Positions 25,353-34,721 of a DNA stretch of 64,000 bases are shown here, piece by piece. The notes below the pieces were generated by a model. It worked only from the letters and a program-made list of their open reading frames with translations, was not told where the DNA came from and did no database searches. Within the stretch, counting starts at the first letter, position 1. Every line of letters begins with the position of its first letter. The stretch comes from Pseudanabaena galeata CCNP1313 (lineage in GTDB: Bacteria > Cyanobacteriota > Cyanobacteriia > Pseudanabaenales > Pseudanabaenaceae), in NCBI RefSeq assembly GCF_029910235.1, contig NZ_CP112874.1:3224001-3288000 (forward strand). Reading direction: 5' to 3'. Made by a program: the position numbers and the translations under genes.

Positions 25353-26534
25353 ATGGTGATGATTGAAACCAAAGCCGAACGCATGGTCATAAATATGGGG
25401 CCTCACCACCCCTCCATGCACGGCGTTCTCAGACTTATTGTCACGCTAGACGGCGAAAATGTAGTTGATTGTGAGCCTGTTTTAGGCTACTTACATCGCT
25501 CCATGGAAAAAATCGCCGAAAATCGCACGATTATCCAATATTTGCCCTACGTGACCCGATGGGATTACCTCGCAACCATGTTCACTGAGGCAATCACCGT
25601 CAATGCACCCGAAAAACTAGCTAATGTACCAGTGCCGCGTCGCGCCAGTTACATCCGCATGATTATGCTAGAACTTAGCCGCATCGCCTCTCACCTACTG
25701 TGGCTTGGCACATTCGTCGCAGACATCGGCGCACAAACTCCATTTTTCTACGTCTTCCGAGAACGGGAAATGATCTATGACCTGTTCGAGGCAGCAACAG
25801 GGATGCGGATGATGCACAACTATTTCCGCATCGGGGGAGTTGCCGCCGACCTACCCTATGGCTGGATCGAGAAATGTGAAGACTTTTGCAACTATTTCAC
25901 TCCCGTCATTGACGAATACGAAAAATTAATCACCAATAACCCCATCTTCCGTAAACGGATTGAAGGACTTGGCACAATTACCCGCGATGAGGCAATTAAC
26001 TGGGGTTTATCAGGTCCAATGTTGCGTGGTTCAGGAGTAAAACTCGATCTACGTAAAGTCGATCACTATGAACTTTACGACGAACTTGACTGGGATGTAC
26101 AGTGGGACAACGGCGGCGACTGCTTAGCCCGTTACTTGGTGCGCGTCCGTGAAATGCGCGAATCCACCAAAATGATCCTGCAAGCCCTCAAGCAAATTCC
26201 TGGTGGCTCCTACGAAAACCTTGAAGCGCAAAGAGTCTTGGCAGGGCCAAAGAGTGAATGGAACTCGATGGACTATCAGTTTATTAGCAAAAAACCATCA
26301 CCCACATTCAAAGTTGCTTCAGGCGAACATTATGTCCGTGTCGAAGCACCAAAGGGTGAACTGGGTGTCTATATCATTGGTGAAGATAGTGTCTTCCCTT
26401 GGCGTTTTAAGATTCGTCCACCAGGATTTATTAATTTACAGATCTTGCCAGATCTAGTACGCGGCATGAAGCTCGCTGACATCATGGCAATTTTAGGAAG
26501 TGTGGACATTATTATGGGTGAGGTCGATCGCTAA
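25353..26534 (+). CDS. ndhH: NAD(P)H-quinone oxidoreductase (NDH-1) subunit H
   Basis: The 49-kDa-type subunit of the photosynthetic complex I, on the cytosolic arm next to the quinone site. [20 protein letters not shown] (read from residue ~11) is the family signature, with the conserved [26 protein letters not shown] and [17 protein letters not shown] also match. 393 residues is the normal length. NDH-1 takes electrons from ferredoxin for cyclic flow, respiration and CO2 uptake. Its TAA overlaps the ndhA start (TAATG), so the two are coupled. Confidence 0.97.
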   Translation: MVMIETKAERMVINMGPHHPSMHGVLRLIVTLDGENVVDCEPVLGYLHRSMEKIAENRTIIQYLPYVTRWDYLATMFTEAITVNAPEKLANVPVPRRASYIRMIMLELSRIASHLLWLGTFVADIGAQTPFFYVFREREMIYDLFEAATGMRMMHNYFRIGGVAADLPYGWIEKCEDFCNYFTPVIDEYEKLITNNPIFRKRIEGLGTITRDEAINWGLSGPMLRGSGVKLDLRKVDHYELYDELDWDVQWDNGGDCLARYLVRVREMRESTKMILQALKQIPGGSYENLEAQRVLAGPKSEWNSMDYQFISKKPSPTFKVASGEHYVRVEAPKGELGVYIIGEDSVFPWRFKIRPPGFINLQILPDLVRGMKLADIMAILGSVDIIMGEVDR

Positions 26535-27652
26535 TGTACGGTGGAATTGATTTACAAAGATCTTTAATTGAAATCCTGACAGGGCTGGGCTTACCCGCCG
26601 ATGTTGCCAAAGTAATTTGGATGTTACTGCCCATGGCAGTAATGGTTTTAGGCGTAACCGTGGGCGCACTGGTCTGCACATGGTTAGAGCGGAAAATTTC
26701 TGCTGCGGCTCAACAACGGATTGGACCTGAATATGCGGGACCTTTTGGACTGTTGATCCCGATCGCTGACGTAGCCAAGCTAGTCATTAAGCAAGGCACG
26801 ATCCCAGCTAAAGCCGATCCATTGCTCTACACGATTGGACCTGCGTTGGTATTTACCTCTGTCTTCCTGTGCTATCTAGTTATCCCCTTCGGTCAAAACC
26901 TGATCATTTCTGATATTGGTACGGGCGTATTTTTCATCATTGCTATTTCCAGCATTGCTCCCATCGGCTTACTGATGGCAGGTTACTCTTCCAATAATAA
27001 ATACTCGCTCTTAGGTGGTTTACGTGCAGCTGCACAGTCAATTAGCTACGAAATTCCTCTAGCTTTGGCAGTGCTTGCTGTAGCGCTGATGACCAATGGA
27101 CTTAGCACCATTGATATTGTCAATCAGCAAGCTGAATATGGGATTCTTTCTTGGAATATTTGGCGGCAACCGATTGGTTTTGTAATTTTTATCATTGCGG
27201 CTCTTGCCGAATGTGAACGCTTGCCCTTTGACTTGCCAGAAGCAGAAGAAGAACTTGTTGCTGGTTATCAAACTGAATATTCAGGGATTAGGTTTGCCTT
27301 TTTCTACGGTGGTTCCTACGCTAACCTTTTGCTAGCTGGTCTACTAGCCTCCATTTTGTACCTCGGCGGATGGGAGTTACCATTCCCCATCGACAAAGTT
27401 AGCGAAGCTCTAGGTATTGAAGCAAATACAGCTTGGTGGCAAGTTATTGCTGCTTTCATTGGACTAACGGCAACCCTAGTCAAAACCTATGCCTTTATTT
27501 TCTTCGCCATCCTCTTGCGTTGGACAGTTCCCCGCGTTCGGATCGACCAACTGCTCGATTTAGGCTGGAAATTTTTACTGCCAATCGGACTTGCTAATCT
27601 GTTGATTACCGCCGCTTTGAAGTTGGCTTTCCCCTTTGCTTTTGGTGGATAG
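26534..27652 (+). CDS. ndhA: NDH-1 subunit A (NdhA/NuoH)
   Basis: A 372-residue membrane subunit that joins the quinone site to the proton-pumping arm, with about eight helices. Signatures are [20 protein letters not shown] and the conserved loop [20 protein letters not shown], whose glutamates face the quinone chamber. Start ATG shares its first base with the ndhH stop codon. It is followed by a 176-base spacer occupied by an AGCT-rich inverted repeat, then ndhI. Confidence 0.97.
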   Translation: MYGGIDLQRSLIEILTGLGLPADVAKVIWMLLPMAVMVLGVTVGALVCTWLERKISAAAQQRIGPEYAGPFGLLIPIADVAKLVIKQGTIPAKADPLLYTIGPALVFTSVFLCYLVIPFGQNLIISDIGTGVFFIIAISSIAPIGLLMAGYSSNNKYSLLGGLRAAAQSISYEIPLALAVLAVALMTNGLSTIDIVNQQAEYGILSWNIWRQPIGFVIFIIAALAECERLPFDLPEAEEELVAGYQTEYSGIRFAFFYGGSYANLLLAGLLASILYLGGWELPFPIDKVSEALGIEANTAWWQVIAAFIGLTATLVKTYAFIFFAILLRWTVPRVRIDQLLDLGWKFLLPIGLANLLITAALKLAFPFAFGG

Positions 27653-27792
27653 CAATTAGCGCTTAGCTATTAGCTGTTAGCGCTTAGCTTTCGCTACCAG
27701 TTGACTTTATAGATTTAGGTTTTTGAATGCTCTAAGCCTAATCCCGAAAGCTAAAAGCCAATAGCTAACAGCTAATTGCTAAAAGCTAATAT
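27653..27792. repeat. TTAGC-rich imperfect inverted repeat between ndhA and ndhI
   Basis: ATTAGCGCTTAGCTATTAGC... (27655-27693) is a near complement of 27745-27790 (CGAAAGCTAAAAGCC..AGCTAAT), and each arm is itself made of TTAGC/AGCTA units. The two arms would fold into a hairpin of about 40 pairs with a 50-base loop. Confidence 0.7.
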
Positions 27793-27828
27793 CCCTAATT
27801 CAAAATTTTCTACAACAATCAAAACACC

Positions 27829-28419
27829 ATGCTGAAATTTCTTAATAAAGTTGGTGAATACACCAAAGAAGCTGTACAGGCAGCTAAGTATATCGGACAA
27901 GGCATGTCGGTAACCTTTGACCATATGCGTCGTCGTCCGATTACGGTGCAGTACCCTTACGAAAAGCTGATCCCTTCAGAGCGTTTTCGTGGACGCATTC
28001 ACTTTGAGTTTGATAAGTGTATTTCCTGTGAAGTCTGTGTGCGGGTATGTCCAATTAACTTGCCTGTAGTTGACTGGACATTCAACACAGAAATGAAGAA
28101 AAAGGAACTCAAGAGTTACAGCATTGACTTTGGCGTATGTATTTTTTGTGGTAACTGTGTGGAATACTGCCCCACTAATGCCTTGTCTATGACTGAGGAG
28201 TACGACCTGTCAACCTTCGATCGCCATGAATTAAACTTTGATAGCGTCGCTCTCGGACGGATGCCCACCAAAGTTACTGAAGATCCTTTAGTCACACCAA
28301 TTCGTGAGCTTGCTTATTTGCCGAAGGGTGTAATGGAGGGGCATGAAACACCTCATACAGCTAAGCGTGCGGGGTTACGACCTGAAGAAATTGCCGAAGC
28401 TGCTTCTGAGAACAAATAA
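27829..28419 (+). CDS. ndhI: NDH-1 subunit I (two [4Fe-4S] ferredoxin-type subunit)
   Basis: A 196-residue peripheral-arm subunit carrying two [4Fe-4S] clusters, ligated by [12 protein letters not shown] (Cys 64, 67, 70 with 74) and [12 protein letters not shown] (Cys 104, 107, 110 with 114). It passes electrons to the quinone site formed by NdhH/NdhK/NdhA. The tail after residue ~150 ([13 protein letters not shown]) is typical of cyanobacterial NdhI. The next spacer contains a palindromic repeat before ndhG. Confidence 0.97.
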   Translation: MLKFLNKVGEYTKEAVQAAKYIGQGMSVTFDHMRRRPITVQYPYEKLIPSERFRGRIHFEFDKCISCEVCVRVCPINLPVVDWTFNTEMKKKELKSYSIDFGVCIFCGNCVEYCPTNALSMTEEYDLSTFDRHELNFDSVALGRMPTKVTEDPLVTPIRELAYLPKGVMEGHETPHTAKRAGLRPEEIAEAASENK

Positions 28420-28420
28420 T

Positions 28421-28523
28421 ACCAAAACACAAAATGGCTAAGCCATTTTGTGTTTTTAAAACCCTTGCTGGGTTTGGCTTTTAATTTCCAAAAGTGTAGC
28501 CACAATTTCGGAAATTGGTATAA
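28421..28523. repeat. Family D element, complete copy, between ndhI and ndhG
   Basis: It begins ATACCAAAACACAAAATGGC and ends GGAAATTGGTAT, so the ends ATACCAA/TTGGTAT are inverted. Inside are three hairpins: CAAAATGGC-TAA-GCCATTTTG, AAACCC-TTGCT-GGGTTT, and a TTTCC...GGAAA pair. A copy without the first arm lies at 23161 and a collapsed copy at 24821. Confidence 0.75.
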
Positions 28524-28550
28524 CAGACAAGATTACTGAAGGAGATTTTA

Positions 28551-29159
28551 ATGAGTAATATCGGTCTAGGTGATGGTTCACAAACCGTGTCTTTGGTTGT
28601 TTTAGCTGCAATGCTAACGGCTTCGGCTATGGGTGTGGTGCTGTTGCAAAATGTCGTCTATGCAGCTTTTCTGCTCGGCGCAACTTTTATCAGTGTTGCA
28701 GGACTATATCTATTGCTCAATGCTGATTTTGTGGCGGCGGCTCAAGTCCTCATTTATGTTGGGGCTGTCAATATTTTGATCCTGTTTGCGATCATGTTGG
28801 TCAACAAGCGCCAAGACTACCAAGATGTCAAATATGGAGCTTTACGCAGTGTTGTGACTGGTGTCGTTTGTTTAGGACTATTTGGATTGCTAGGAGCCAC
28901 TGTCATTTCGACAAACTGGGCTGTTACTCCAACGATCGCTAAATTACCTTCGACAATGGTGGTGATTGGTCAGCACTTCTTCAGCGATTACTTACTGCCC
29001 TTTGAATTGGCATCGATTTTGCTGTTGGTTTCCCTAATTGGCGCGATCGTGTTGGCGCGTCGTGAGCTTGTACCTGATGCTGTGAAAGTGGGTCAAGTTG
29101 ATGAAGACTCACTAGAGTTATTAGAAAAGCCCAAAGAGCAACTTGTTGCTTCTAAATAG
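28551..29159 (+). CDS. ndhG: NDH-1 subunit G (NdhG/NuoJ)
   Basis: A 202-residue membrane subunit with five helices, equal to NuoJ. VVLLQNVVYAAFLLGATFIS and AAQVLIYVGAVNILILFAIM are the family blocks; the latter includes the conserved Gly-Ala-Val-Asn around the pi-bulge of helix 3. A clear AAGGAG lies about 8 bases before the ATG. The hydrophilic tail (QVDEDSLELLEKP) is normal. A small hairpin and a mobile element follow before ndhE. Confidence 0.96.
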   Translation: MSNIGLGDGSQTVSLVVLAAMLTASAMGVVLLQNVVYAAFLLGATFISVAGLYLLLNADFVAAAQVLIYVGAVNILILFAIMLVNKRQDYQDVKYGALRSVVTGVVCLGLFGLLGATVISTNWAVTPTIAKLPSTMVVIGQHFFSDYLLPFELASILLLVSLIGAIVLARRELVPDAVKVGQVDEDSLELLEKPKEQLVASK

Positions 29160-29188
29160 ATAATTACTGCTTTCAGCGGTAATTATCT
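29159..29188 (+). terminator. Weak hairpin just after ndhG
   Basis: AGATAATTAC pairs with GTAATTATCT around a TGCTTTCAGCG-type loop, overlapping the ndhG stop. There is no long T tract. It may slow polymerase or protect the upstream message rather than stop transcription, since ndhE lies further on. Confidence 0.45.
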
Positions 29189-29196
29189 ATTAATAC

Positions 29197-29362
29197 CTGA
29201 TGTTACGTGGAAGGAATTCCTATAATGGCATAGGTTTAGGGCTGGCACGGGGGCGCAGCCCCTACTGAAACCTTTAGATTTTGGGGTAGGGGCAATCCTC
29301 CCGTGGTTGCCCTACTTCGCTACCAGCAAGAGATTCATCATCTGAGTTCCACGTAACATCAG
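29197..29362. mobile_element. MITE-like element, family A copy 2, between ndhG and ndhE
   Basis: 166 bases with ends CTGATGTTACGTGGAA and TTCCACGTAACATCAG, perfect 16-base inverted repeats. It is flanked by a perfect 7-base duplication, TTAATAC, at 29190-29196 and 29363-29369. It lies in the opposite orientation to the copies at 10450 and 35115. No reading frame is present. Confidence 0.92.
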
Positions 29363-29392
29363 TTAATACATTGCAATTAATAGTAAACAAAT

Positions 29393-29698
29393 ATGTCTTT
29401 AGAACCTTTTTTGATTATTGCGGCTGCACTTTTTTGTATTGGCATCTATGGATTAATTACCAGTCGTAATGCTGTGCGCGTATTAATGTCGGTGGAGCTA
29501 ATGTTAAATGCCGTTAATCTGAATCTGATGGCTTTTTCTAACTTCTTGGATTCAGCGAGCATTCGTGGTCAAGTATTTACCATTTTTGTCATCTCGATCG
29601 CTGCTGCCGAAGCCGCCGTTGGTCTGGCGATCGTCCTATCGATTTATCGGAGTCGTGACACCGTGGATATGGAGCAATTTAACTTACTACGTTGGTAA
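29393..29698 (+). CDS. ndhE: NDH-1 subunit E (NdhE/NuoK)
   Basis: A 101-residue three-helix membrane subunit equal to Nuo[21 protein letters not shown] has the conserved membrane glutamate used in proton coupling, and [16 protein letters not shown] has the second one (Glu in AEAA). Full length. It would be read in the same message as ndhH-A-I-G if the inserted element at 29197 does not stop transcription. Confidence 0.96.
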   Translation: MSLEPFLIIAAALFCIGIYGLITSRNAVRVLMSVELMLNAVNLNLMAFSNFLDSASIRGQVFTIFVISIAAAEAAVGLAIVLSIYRSRDTVDMEQFNLLRW

Positions 29699-29731
29699 TA
29701 GAATTCTGGCCAATTTAGTACATAACCCATA

Positions 29732-29762
29732 GCAATCGCCTCTCAATGTTAGAGGCGATTGC
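29732..29762 (+). terminator. Hairpin at the end of the ndh operon
   Basis: GCAATCGCCTCT (29732-29743) pairs with AGAGGCGATTGC (29751-29762) around CAATGTT. Following bases are CATATTTAC, so the T tract is weak. It lies 34 bases after the ndhE stop and 32 before the next gene. Confidence 0.6.
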
Positions 29763-29794
29763 CATATTTACAACATTTCTCAATACCTTGAACT

Positions 29795-30646
29795 ATGACA
29801 GAATCACATTCTTATCAACACCCTGTATCCCAGATTCTCCATTTAAAAGAAGCCACAAGTTGGGAAGATGATTGGCTAGACTACACAAAAATGCTTGGGT
29901 TGACAACAGCAGATATACCAGAATTAATTCGGTTAAGCTGGGATCAAGAGCCATTGGATTTTGAGGTCGAGGAATGGGGTGTTCATGCGATCAGAGCCGT
30001 AATTCAGCTAGATTCAGAGGTGGGACTAAATCTCTATATCGACCAGTTAAAAAAGTTTCCCGATGATGATTGGTTGCATGAGGAGGTGTCTGGGATCAGT
30101 AAACGGGTTGGCGCGATCGCGATTAAACCATTTATAAAATTACTGGAAGATCCCAGCCAAGAATTATGGTTACGTTCAACAGCAGCCAATGGTTTACAAG
30201 CGGTTGGTAAAGCTTATCCAGAATGTCGTGATGCTTGTGTGCAAGCAACGATCGCGCAACTACATCACTATCAACAACAAGATGATGGTGTGATCAATTC
30301 GATATTGGTTGATACTTTAATTCAATTAAAAGCTGTAGAAGCTGCATCCTTAATCGAACAGGTATTTGCTAACTGCGAGATCGATGAGTGGTTAACAGGT
30401 TCTTGGGCAGCAGCTCAGGTAAAGCTAGGACTTAAACAAGAGTCTGATTTTTCACCAGAAGATTTGAAACCTAAGCCGCCAGAGAAAATTCTCGCAATCA
30501 GAGAGATGTTAGATGCATTTGAAAAGAATCCCAATGTCAATGATTGGAATCAGCGATCGCTTATGCCCACCAAACCTGTTGCCAAAGGTTTTGGTTCGAG
30601 TAAGCAAGGTAAGCAGTCCAATAAAAACAAAAAGAAACAACGCTAA
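29795..30646 (+). CDS. HEAT-repeat protein (DUF1186-like)
   Basis: A 283-residue soluble protein. Residues about 30-200 contain helical HEAT-like repeats, e.g. VHAIRAVIQLDSEVGLNLYI, AIKPFIKLLEDPSQELWLRS and STAANGLQAVGKAYP, matching the DUF1186 pattern of repeat-based binding proteins. The carboxy end is Lys/Gln-rich and basic (SKQGKQSNKNKKKQR), perhaps nucleic-acid binding. HEAT proteins act as scaffolds; partner unknown. It sits after ndhE in the same direction, but with a hairpin between, so it is probably its own unit. Confidence 0.75.
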   Translation: MTESHSYQHPVSQILHLKEATSWEDDWLDYTKMLGLTTADIPELIRLSWDQEPLDFEVEEWGVHAIRAVIQLDSEVGLNLYIDQLKKFPDDDWLHEEVSGISKRVGAIAIKPFIKLLEDPSQELWLRSTAANGLQAVGKAYPECRDACVQATIAQLHHYQQQDDGVINSILVDTLIQLKAVEAASLIEQVFANCEIDEWLTGSWAAAQVKLGLKQESDFSPEDLKPKPPEKILAIREMLDAFEKNPNVNDWNQRSLMPTKPVAKGFGSSKQGKQSNKNKKKQR

Positions 30647-30660
30647 TAATACCAAAACTC

Positions 30661-30715
30661 AAAACCCAAATAAATGAAGGCGGCGCTTCGCGCCGCCTTC
30701 ATTTATTTGGGTTTT
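30661..30715. repeat. Perfect 26-base-arm palindrome (sister of 13761)
   Basis: Arms 30661-30686 and 30690-30715 match around TTC with the GGCGGCGC/GCGCCGCC core. Compared with 13761-13813, the outer AAACCCAAATAAA is shared, two neighbouring arm bases differ, and the changes are matched on the other arm. The following AAACTTGCATTGC is shared too. It lies between two convergent genes. Confidence 0.85.
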
Positions 30716-30748
30716 ATTTCCTAATCCAAACTTGCATTGCGATACAAC

Positions 30749-31435
30749 TCATATTGACTGCAAAGCAAAACTTAAGAATGCACTAGCCAACGGCACAGAA
30801 ATATTATCGGTTCCTCCTGGAGAATAGGCTTCAAGTAAGGCGGCGATCGCGGCTACAGGTATGGCAATTCCAAGGTCACGGGGCTGAATACCGTGGGTAA
30901 TTCCAAAAATACCAAGCATCACGATCAAGCTGGTGGCAAACATGGCAAAGGAGCCTTCAAAACTGCGTTTATTGCCTAGATGCACAAAGGTATGCTGACC
31001 AAAACGTTTCCCAATTAGCGCCGCCATGCCATCCCCCCAAGACATAACCATCACACCAATAACCGCATATTGGGGATACTGATCCCAAAAAAGAGCAACT
31101 AAAATCGTGATGCTGAGCGCATAGTAAAACACGCCGTAGGTTTTGCGTCCCACATCATGGATCATCGGTAAAATATTTGTATAGTGCGAGGCTAAGGCGA
31201 TCGCTGTAAAGGTCACGCCTGCGGTCACACATAGCCACATCGGGATCTGCAACCACCATGCAATCAGCAAGACGTTACCAGTGCCAATATGCACAACCTT
31301 CCGCACGAGTTCGGGATCTTGTTTGAAACGACGTAGGATTGCTGAAGCTAGAAATACCAGCCCAATCCAAATAGCTACGGCACTAATCTGGATCGTTAGG
31401 GTGTTAATTGGGGATATATCACTAGTTATGGGCAT
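30749..31435 (-). CDS. Polyprenol/phytol kinase-family membrane protein (VTE5-like)
   Basis: A 228-residue membrane enzyme of the SEC59/VTE5 kinase group with about six helices. ELVRKVVHIGTGNVLLIAWW and VMSWGDGMAALIGKRFGQH followed by GNKRSFEGSFAMF are the conserved blocks; these use CTP or another NTP to phosphorylate isoprenoid alcohols. In plants and Synechocystis (slr1652) VTE5 salvages phytol from chlorophyll breakdown for tocopherol synthesis. Whether this one acts on phytol, farnesol or a dolichol-like lipid cannot be told. Often annotated as phosphatidate cytidylyltransferase. Confidence 0.85.
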   Translation of the reverse strand: MPITSDISPINTLTIQISAVAIWIGLVFLASAILRRFKQDPELVRKVVHIGTGNVLLIAWWLQIPMWLCVTAGVTFTAIALASHYTNILPMIHDVGRKTYGVFYYALSITILVALFWDQYPQYAVIGVMVMSWGDGMAALIGKRFGQHTFVHLGNKRSFEGSFAMFATSLIVMLGIFGITHGIQPRDLGIAIPVAAIAALLEAYSPGGTDNISVPLASAFLSFALQSI

Positions 31436-31464
31436 AAGACAGCTATATAGGCGGACAAAAATGC

Positions 31465-34400
31465 TTATAAGCCATTACCAATAATGATAAATGGTGACCA
31501 ATAGTAAGGATGACTAAAGTTACTATCTTTACCAGTATTAATCAGCAATCGTTGGGATTTGGCTAATATTTCAGCTTTAGTGAGCTTTGTATCTTGGAGT
31601 ATGCCATAAAAAGCATCCATTAAAGCTTGTGTGCCACCATCGGAAACTTGCCAGAGAGATGCGATCGCTGCCTTTGCTCCTGCATACTCCATTTGATAAC
31701 CAAAACCCATAATTTCTGTACCATTACCAAGTGTGCCACCTAGCCCTGTCTCACAAGCACTGAGAATTACGAGATCGACATTTTGTAATGACCATGTGGA
31801 CACATCTCTGAGGGACGCTCGACTGCCATCTCCAAACAGCACAAAGGAGTCTTCAGGTTTCCCAATTACAAAGGCAGCATGGGTAGCCAGATGAATGATG
31901 TTGTATTGCTTAAATTTAGCGACAGTAGACTTAACGTTAAAATCGCGATCAATAAATTTAGTGGAATTAGGCAACTTGGCTATCAAGTTCTCAACTTCTA
32001 TACCCGCAAAAGGTAATCCAGAAAAGTTAAAAGTTTGCCCATTTACCTCAAAGATATATTTGCCAGAGGTAAAAGCGCCTGCGAGTACACGAGGCTGGCT
32101 ATTGCGGCGGCGATCGCTTAAATTCGTGAGACTCGCGGCAGTAATCGTATTAATCGCATAACGTTCTATTAACCATTGCTTACCGTCATGGAGCGCGGCG
32201 ATCGGCAGATAGCGCAATTGTGCATCAGGGGCATAGATGATGGTTTGTATACCAGCTTTTTGTAAGTCAGCCGCGATCGGTGCGATCAGCCAAGTATATA
32301 TCCGTTGCGATGAGTCCAAGATATCAAGGGAGCTTGGATCGCGGACATCAGAACGGAAATCGATGATCGCACTATTGAGATCTTCTCGTTTTATCGCAAC
32401 AGTGCGCCGAATCGGATCACCATTAGCCGTTACAAGAATTAGTTCTAGGCGATCTTCTAATATAAGAGGATAGAAAATGGCAGTTTTTTGTGACATTTGC
32501 TGGAGAGTCTTTTGTAGAGCCGTGAATTGTTCCAGATTTACCGTATTAGAACGATCGCCGCCTTGATTGATTTGGTTTAAAATCGTGGCTACGGCGGGAC
32601 TCTGCACATAGGTATTCAGTTGTTGGGATGATTGTGATTGCACATCAAGCAACTCTCGTAGCCGATGAATTTGCTGTGGCGATCGATTTGCTTGAGTAAT
32701 CTTCAAAATATCTAGTTGTTCTTTCCCAGCTTGAATAGAACGATTTTGAATCGCACTATAATCAGTTAAAAATCTCTGTTCAGGTGCTAGAAGTTCGATC
32801 CCCTTCGCTGTTTCCACATTACCGCGCACATCTTGGAGATAGTCGTCTAGTTCTTGTACCTTCAATAGATCAAGCACCTGTTGAGCTTCTAAAATGCGGT
32901 TTTGCTTGAGCAGTAAATTTGCCAAATCCCGATAGGTTCTTTCGACTGTACCCGTAAAGGTTTTCTGGTCAGCTACCGATAGTGATCGCAGTTCTTTGCG
33001 AATGGATTCACGGATATTTACTGATTGTTTGTAAAAGAGAATTGCTAAATCTGGTTGCTGCCAATTAGCAAACAAATTCCCTAAATTACCAAGAGCAATG
33101 CTCTCGCCTCGGCGTTCTCCTAACTGGCGATGAATTGCAGCCGCCTGTTGATAAGCATCGAGAGCTGCGGGATATCGCTTGAGATCCGCGTATACTAGTC
33201 CCAAATTGCTCAAAGAAGTTGCTTCGGCAGAGCGATCGCCAATTTCTCGGACGATGCTCAAGGATTGTTGGTAGTTACGAATCGCTTCGTTGTTCTGTTT
33301 TGAAAGTCGATATATTTCACCAATATTGTTGTATGTGATGCCCTGTGCAGGAATATCATTGAGTTCTTTATGAATGGCAAGAGCTTTTTCGTAATAACTT
33401 AATGCTTGTTTGAGATTCCCTTTGTCATCGTAAATTGACCCAATATTACTCAGAAAAATACTCTCTGCTTGCCGATCTCCAAGTTTTTGAATTTGTTGTA
33501 ATGCTAATTCTTGAAAACGCAGGGCGTTATCTAGCTGTCCTAATTCTTTATAGACAACGCCAATATTACTGAGAGTGGTTGCAGCCTGACTGGTTAAGTC
33601 AAGTTGTTGAGACACTTCCAACGATGCTTTGTAAGCTTCTAAAGCTTGTAAATATTTTCCCTGACTGCGGTATACCCCCGCAATGTTATTGAGAATACTA
33701 GTTTCGATTTTACGTTCCCCTGTTACCCGCACTAACTTTAAGGATTGTTGATAGAAGTCTAGAGCTTTCTCAAATTGTCCTAGTCGTCGATAGGCAAAAC
33801 CAATATTGAGCAGGACTCCTGCCGAACTTTTTTGACTATTTGTGGATTCATAAATAGCCAGAGCTTGCTGTAATCGTTCTAGCCCCTGACTAAATTGTCC
33901 AATCTCCACATAGATATTGCCAATATTATTAAGAATTGTCAGTTCTCGTTCTTGGGCTTTAATGGCTCTCGCTTTTACCAAGGCTTGCTCATAGGTGGCG
34001 ATCGCCTGCCGCCAATTATTAGCCCGATTCAAAGCAAAGCCTAGATTCTGCAAAATCTGGACTTCATCTAATCTGACCTGCAAATTTTCCTTAACATTTT
34101 GTAACTGAAGCCCACTGACTATCTTAAAAGCTCCCTGATAGGAAGCGATCGCTTGATCTAATTGCTGCAAACTTAGATAAACATTACCAATAAAATTCTG
34201 AGTTCTTGCTTCCGAAAAGCGATCGCCTTCTTTCTGAAAAATGGCGATCGCCTGTTGAAATAGTTGAATTGCTTGTTGAGACTCACCACGCCGCAACCGA
34301 GTGCGACCATCAATCACTAACTGAAAACCGCGATCTAGATTGCTTTGTTCAGGTTTTGGTGCTTGACTTTGAGCCAGTTTAGACTGAGAAGTTAAAGGCT

Positions 34401-34488
34401 GCAAAAGCATTTCGGCGTTTGCTGAATTTGCTAAAAAAGTTGAAGCATTCAAAATCAACAAGGTAGATAGGATTGAGCGATATAGCAT
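31465..34488 (-). CDS. CHAT-domain protein with long TPR array, secreted
   Basis: A 1007-residue protein. A signal-like amino end (ILSTLLILNASTFLANSANA) suggests export. Residues about 45-490 hold eleven or more TPR repeats of the Nostoc-type (e.g. AIATYEQALVKARAIK, LSNIGVVYKELGQLDNALRF). A helical link follows, and residues about 700-1000 form the CHAT caspase-like protease domain with catalytic His (HLATHAAF, near 870) and Cys (LSACETGLG, near 912). CHAT proteases can act in programmed death or defence when paired with effectors, but TPR-CHAT proteins are very common in cyanobacteria and usually have no known role. No effector gene is next to it. Confidence 0.92.
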   Translation of the reverse strand: MLYRSILSTLLILNASTFLANSANAEMLLQPLTSQSKLAQSQAPKPEQSNLDRGFQLVIDGRTRLRRGESQQAIQLFQQAIAIFQKEGDRFSEARTQNFIGNVYLSLQQLDQAIASYQGAFKIVSGLQLQNVKENLQVRLDEVQILQNLGFALNRANNWRQAIATYEQALVKARAIKAQERELTILNNIGNIYVEIGQFSQGLERLQQALAIYESTNSQKSSAGVLLNIGFAYRRLGQFEKALDFYQQSLKLVRVTGERKIETSILNNIAGVYRSQGKYLQALEAYKASLEVSQQLDLTSQAATTLSNIGVVYKELGQLDNALRFQELALQQIQKLGDRQAESIFLSNIGSIYDDKGNLKQALSYYEKALAIHKELNDIPAQGITYNNIGEIYRLSKQNNEAIRNYQQSLSIVREIGDRSAEATSLSNLGLVYADLKRYPAALDAYQQAAAIHRQLGERRGESIALGNLGNLFANWQQPDLAILFYKQSVNIRESIRKELRSLSVADQKTFTGTVERTYRDLANLLLKQNRILEAQQVLDLLKVQELDDYLQDVRGNVETAKGIELLAPEQRFLTDYSAIQNRSIQAGKEQLDILKITQANRSPQQIHRLRELLDVQSQSSQQLNTYVQSPAVATILNQINQGGDRSNTVNLEQFTALQKTLQQMSQKTAIFYPLILEDRLELILVTANGDPIRRTVAIKREDLNSAIIDFRSDVRDPSSLDILDSSQRIYTWLIAPIAADLQKAGIQTIIYAPDAQLRYLPIAALHDGKQWLIERYAINTITAASLTNLSDRRRNSQPRVLAGAFTSGKYIFEVNGQTFNFSGLPFAGIEVENLIAKLPNSTKFIDRDFNVKSTVAKFKQYNIIHLATHAAFVIGKPEDSFVLFGDGSRASLRDVSTWSLQNVDLVILSACETGLGGTLGNGTEIMGFGYQMEYAGAKAAIASLWQVSDGGTQALMDAFYGILQDTKLTKAEILAKSQRLLINTGKDSNFSHPYYWSPFIIIGNGL

Positions 34489-34592
34489 GATGACCTTCTC
34501 GAAGGTAATTTTTGGTAGTAATTTGGCACTTGCGATCGCTAATCGTTGATCTTGCTACCGTAAGTAGCTGGGCATAATTAAAAACCAGAGTC

Positions 34593-34631
34593 AAAAACTG
34601 TGGCGCACGCTGCGCGTGCGCCACAGTTTTT
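34593..34631. repeat. Perfect 18-base-arm palindrome
   Basis: AAAAACTGTGGCGCACGC (34593-34610) pairs with 34614-34631 around TGC. Its GGCGCACGC/GCGTGCGCC core recurs at 48544-48578. It lies in the divergent gap between the CHAT gene and the small membrane protein gene. Confidence 0.8.
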
Positions 34632-34721
34632 TGGGTTTTATATTTAATTGCGCCTAGCTATTTAGAAAATGGTACAATTATAGAATGAAGAGATAAAACT
34701 ATTCATTGAGGAATCACCGAT

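Noticed and set aside
31465-34488. CHAT-TPR protein as a caspase-type defence system
   Set aside because: No gasdermin, Cas or other effector or sensor gene is adjacent, and TPR-CHAT proteins are common in cyanobacteria without a known defence role.
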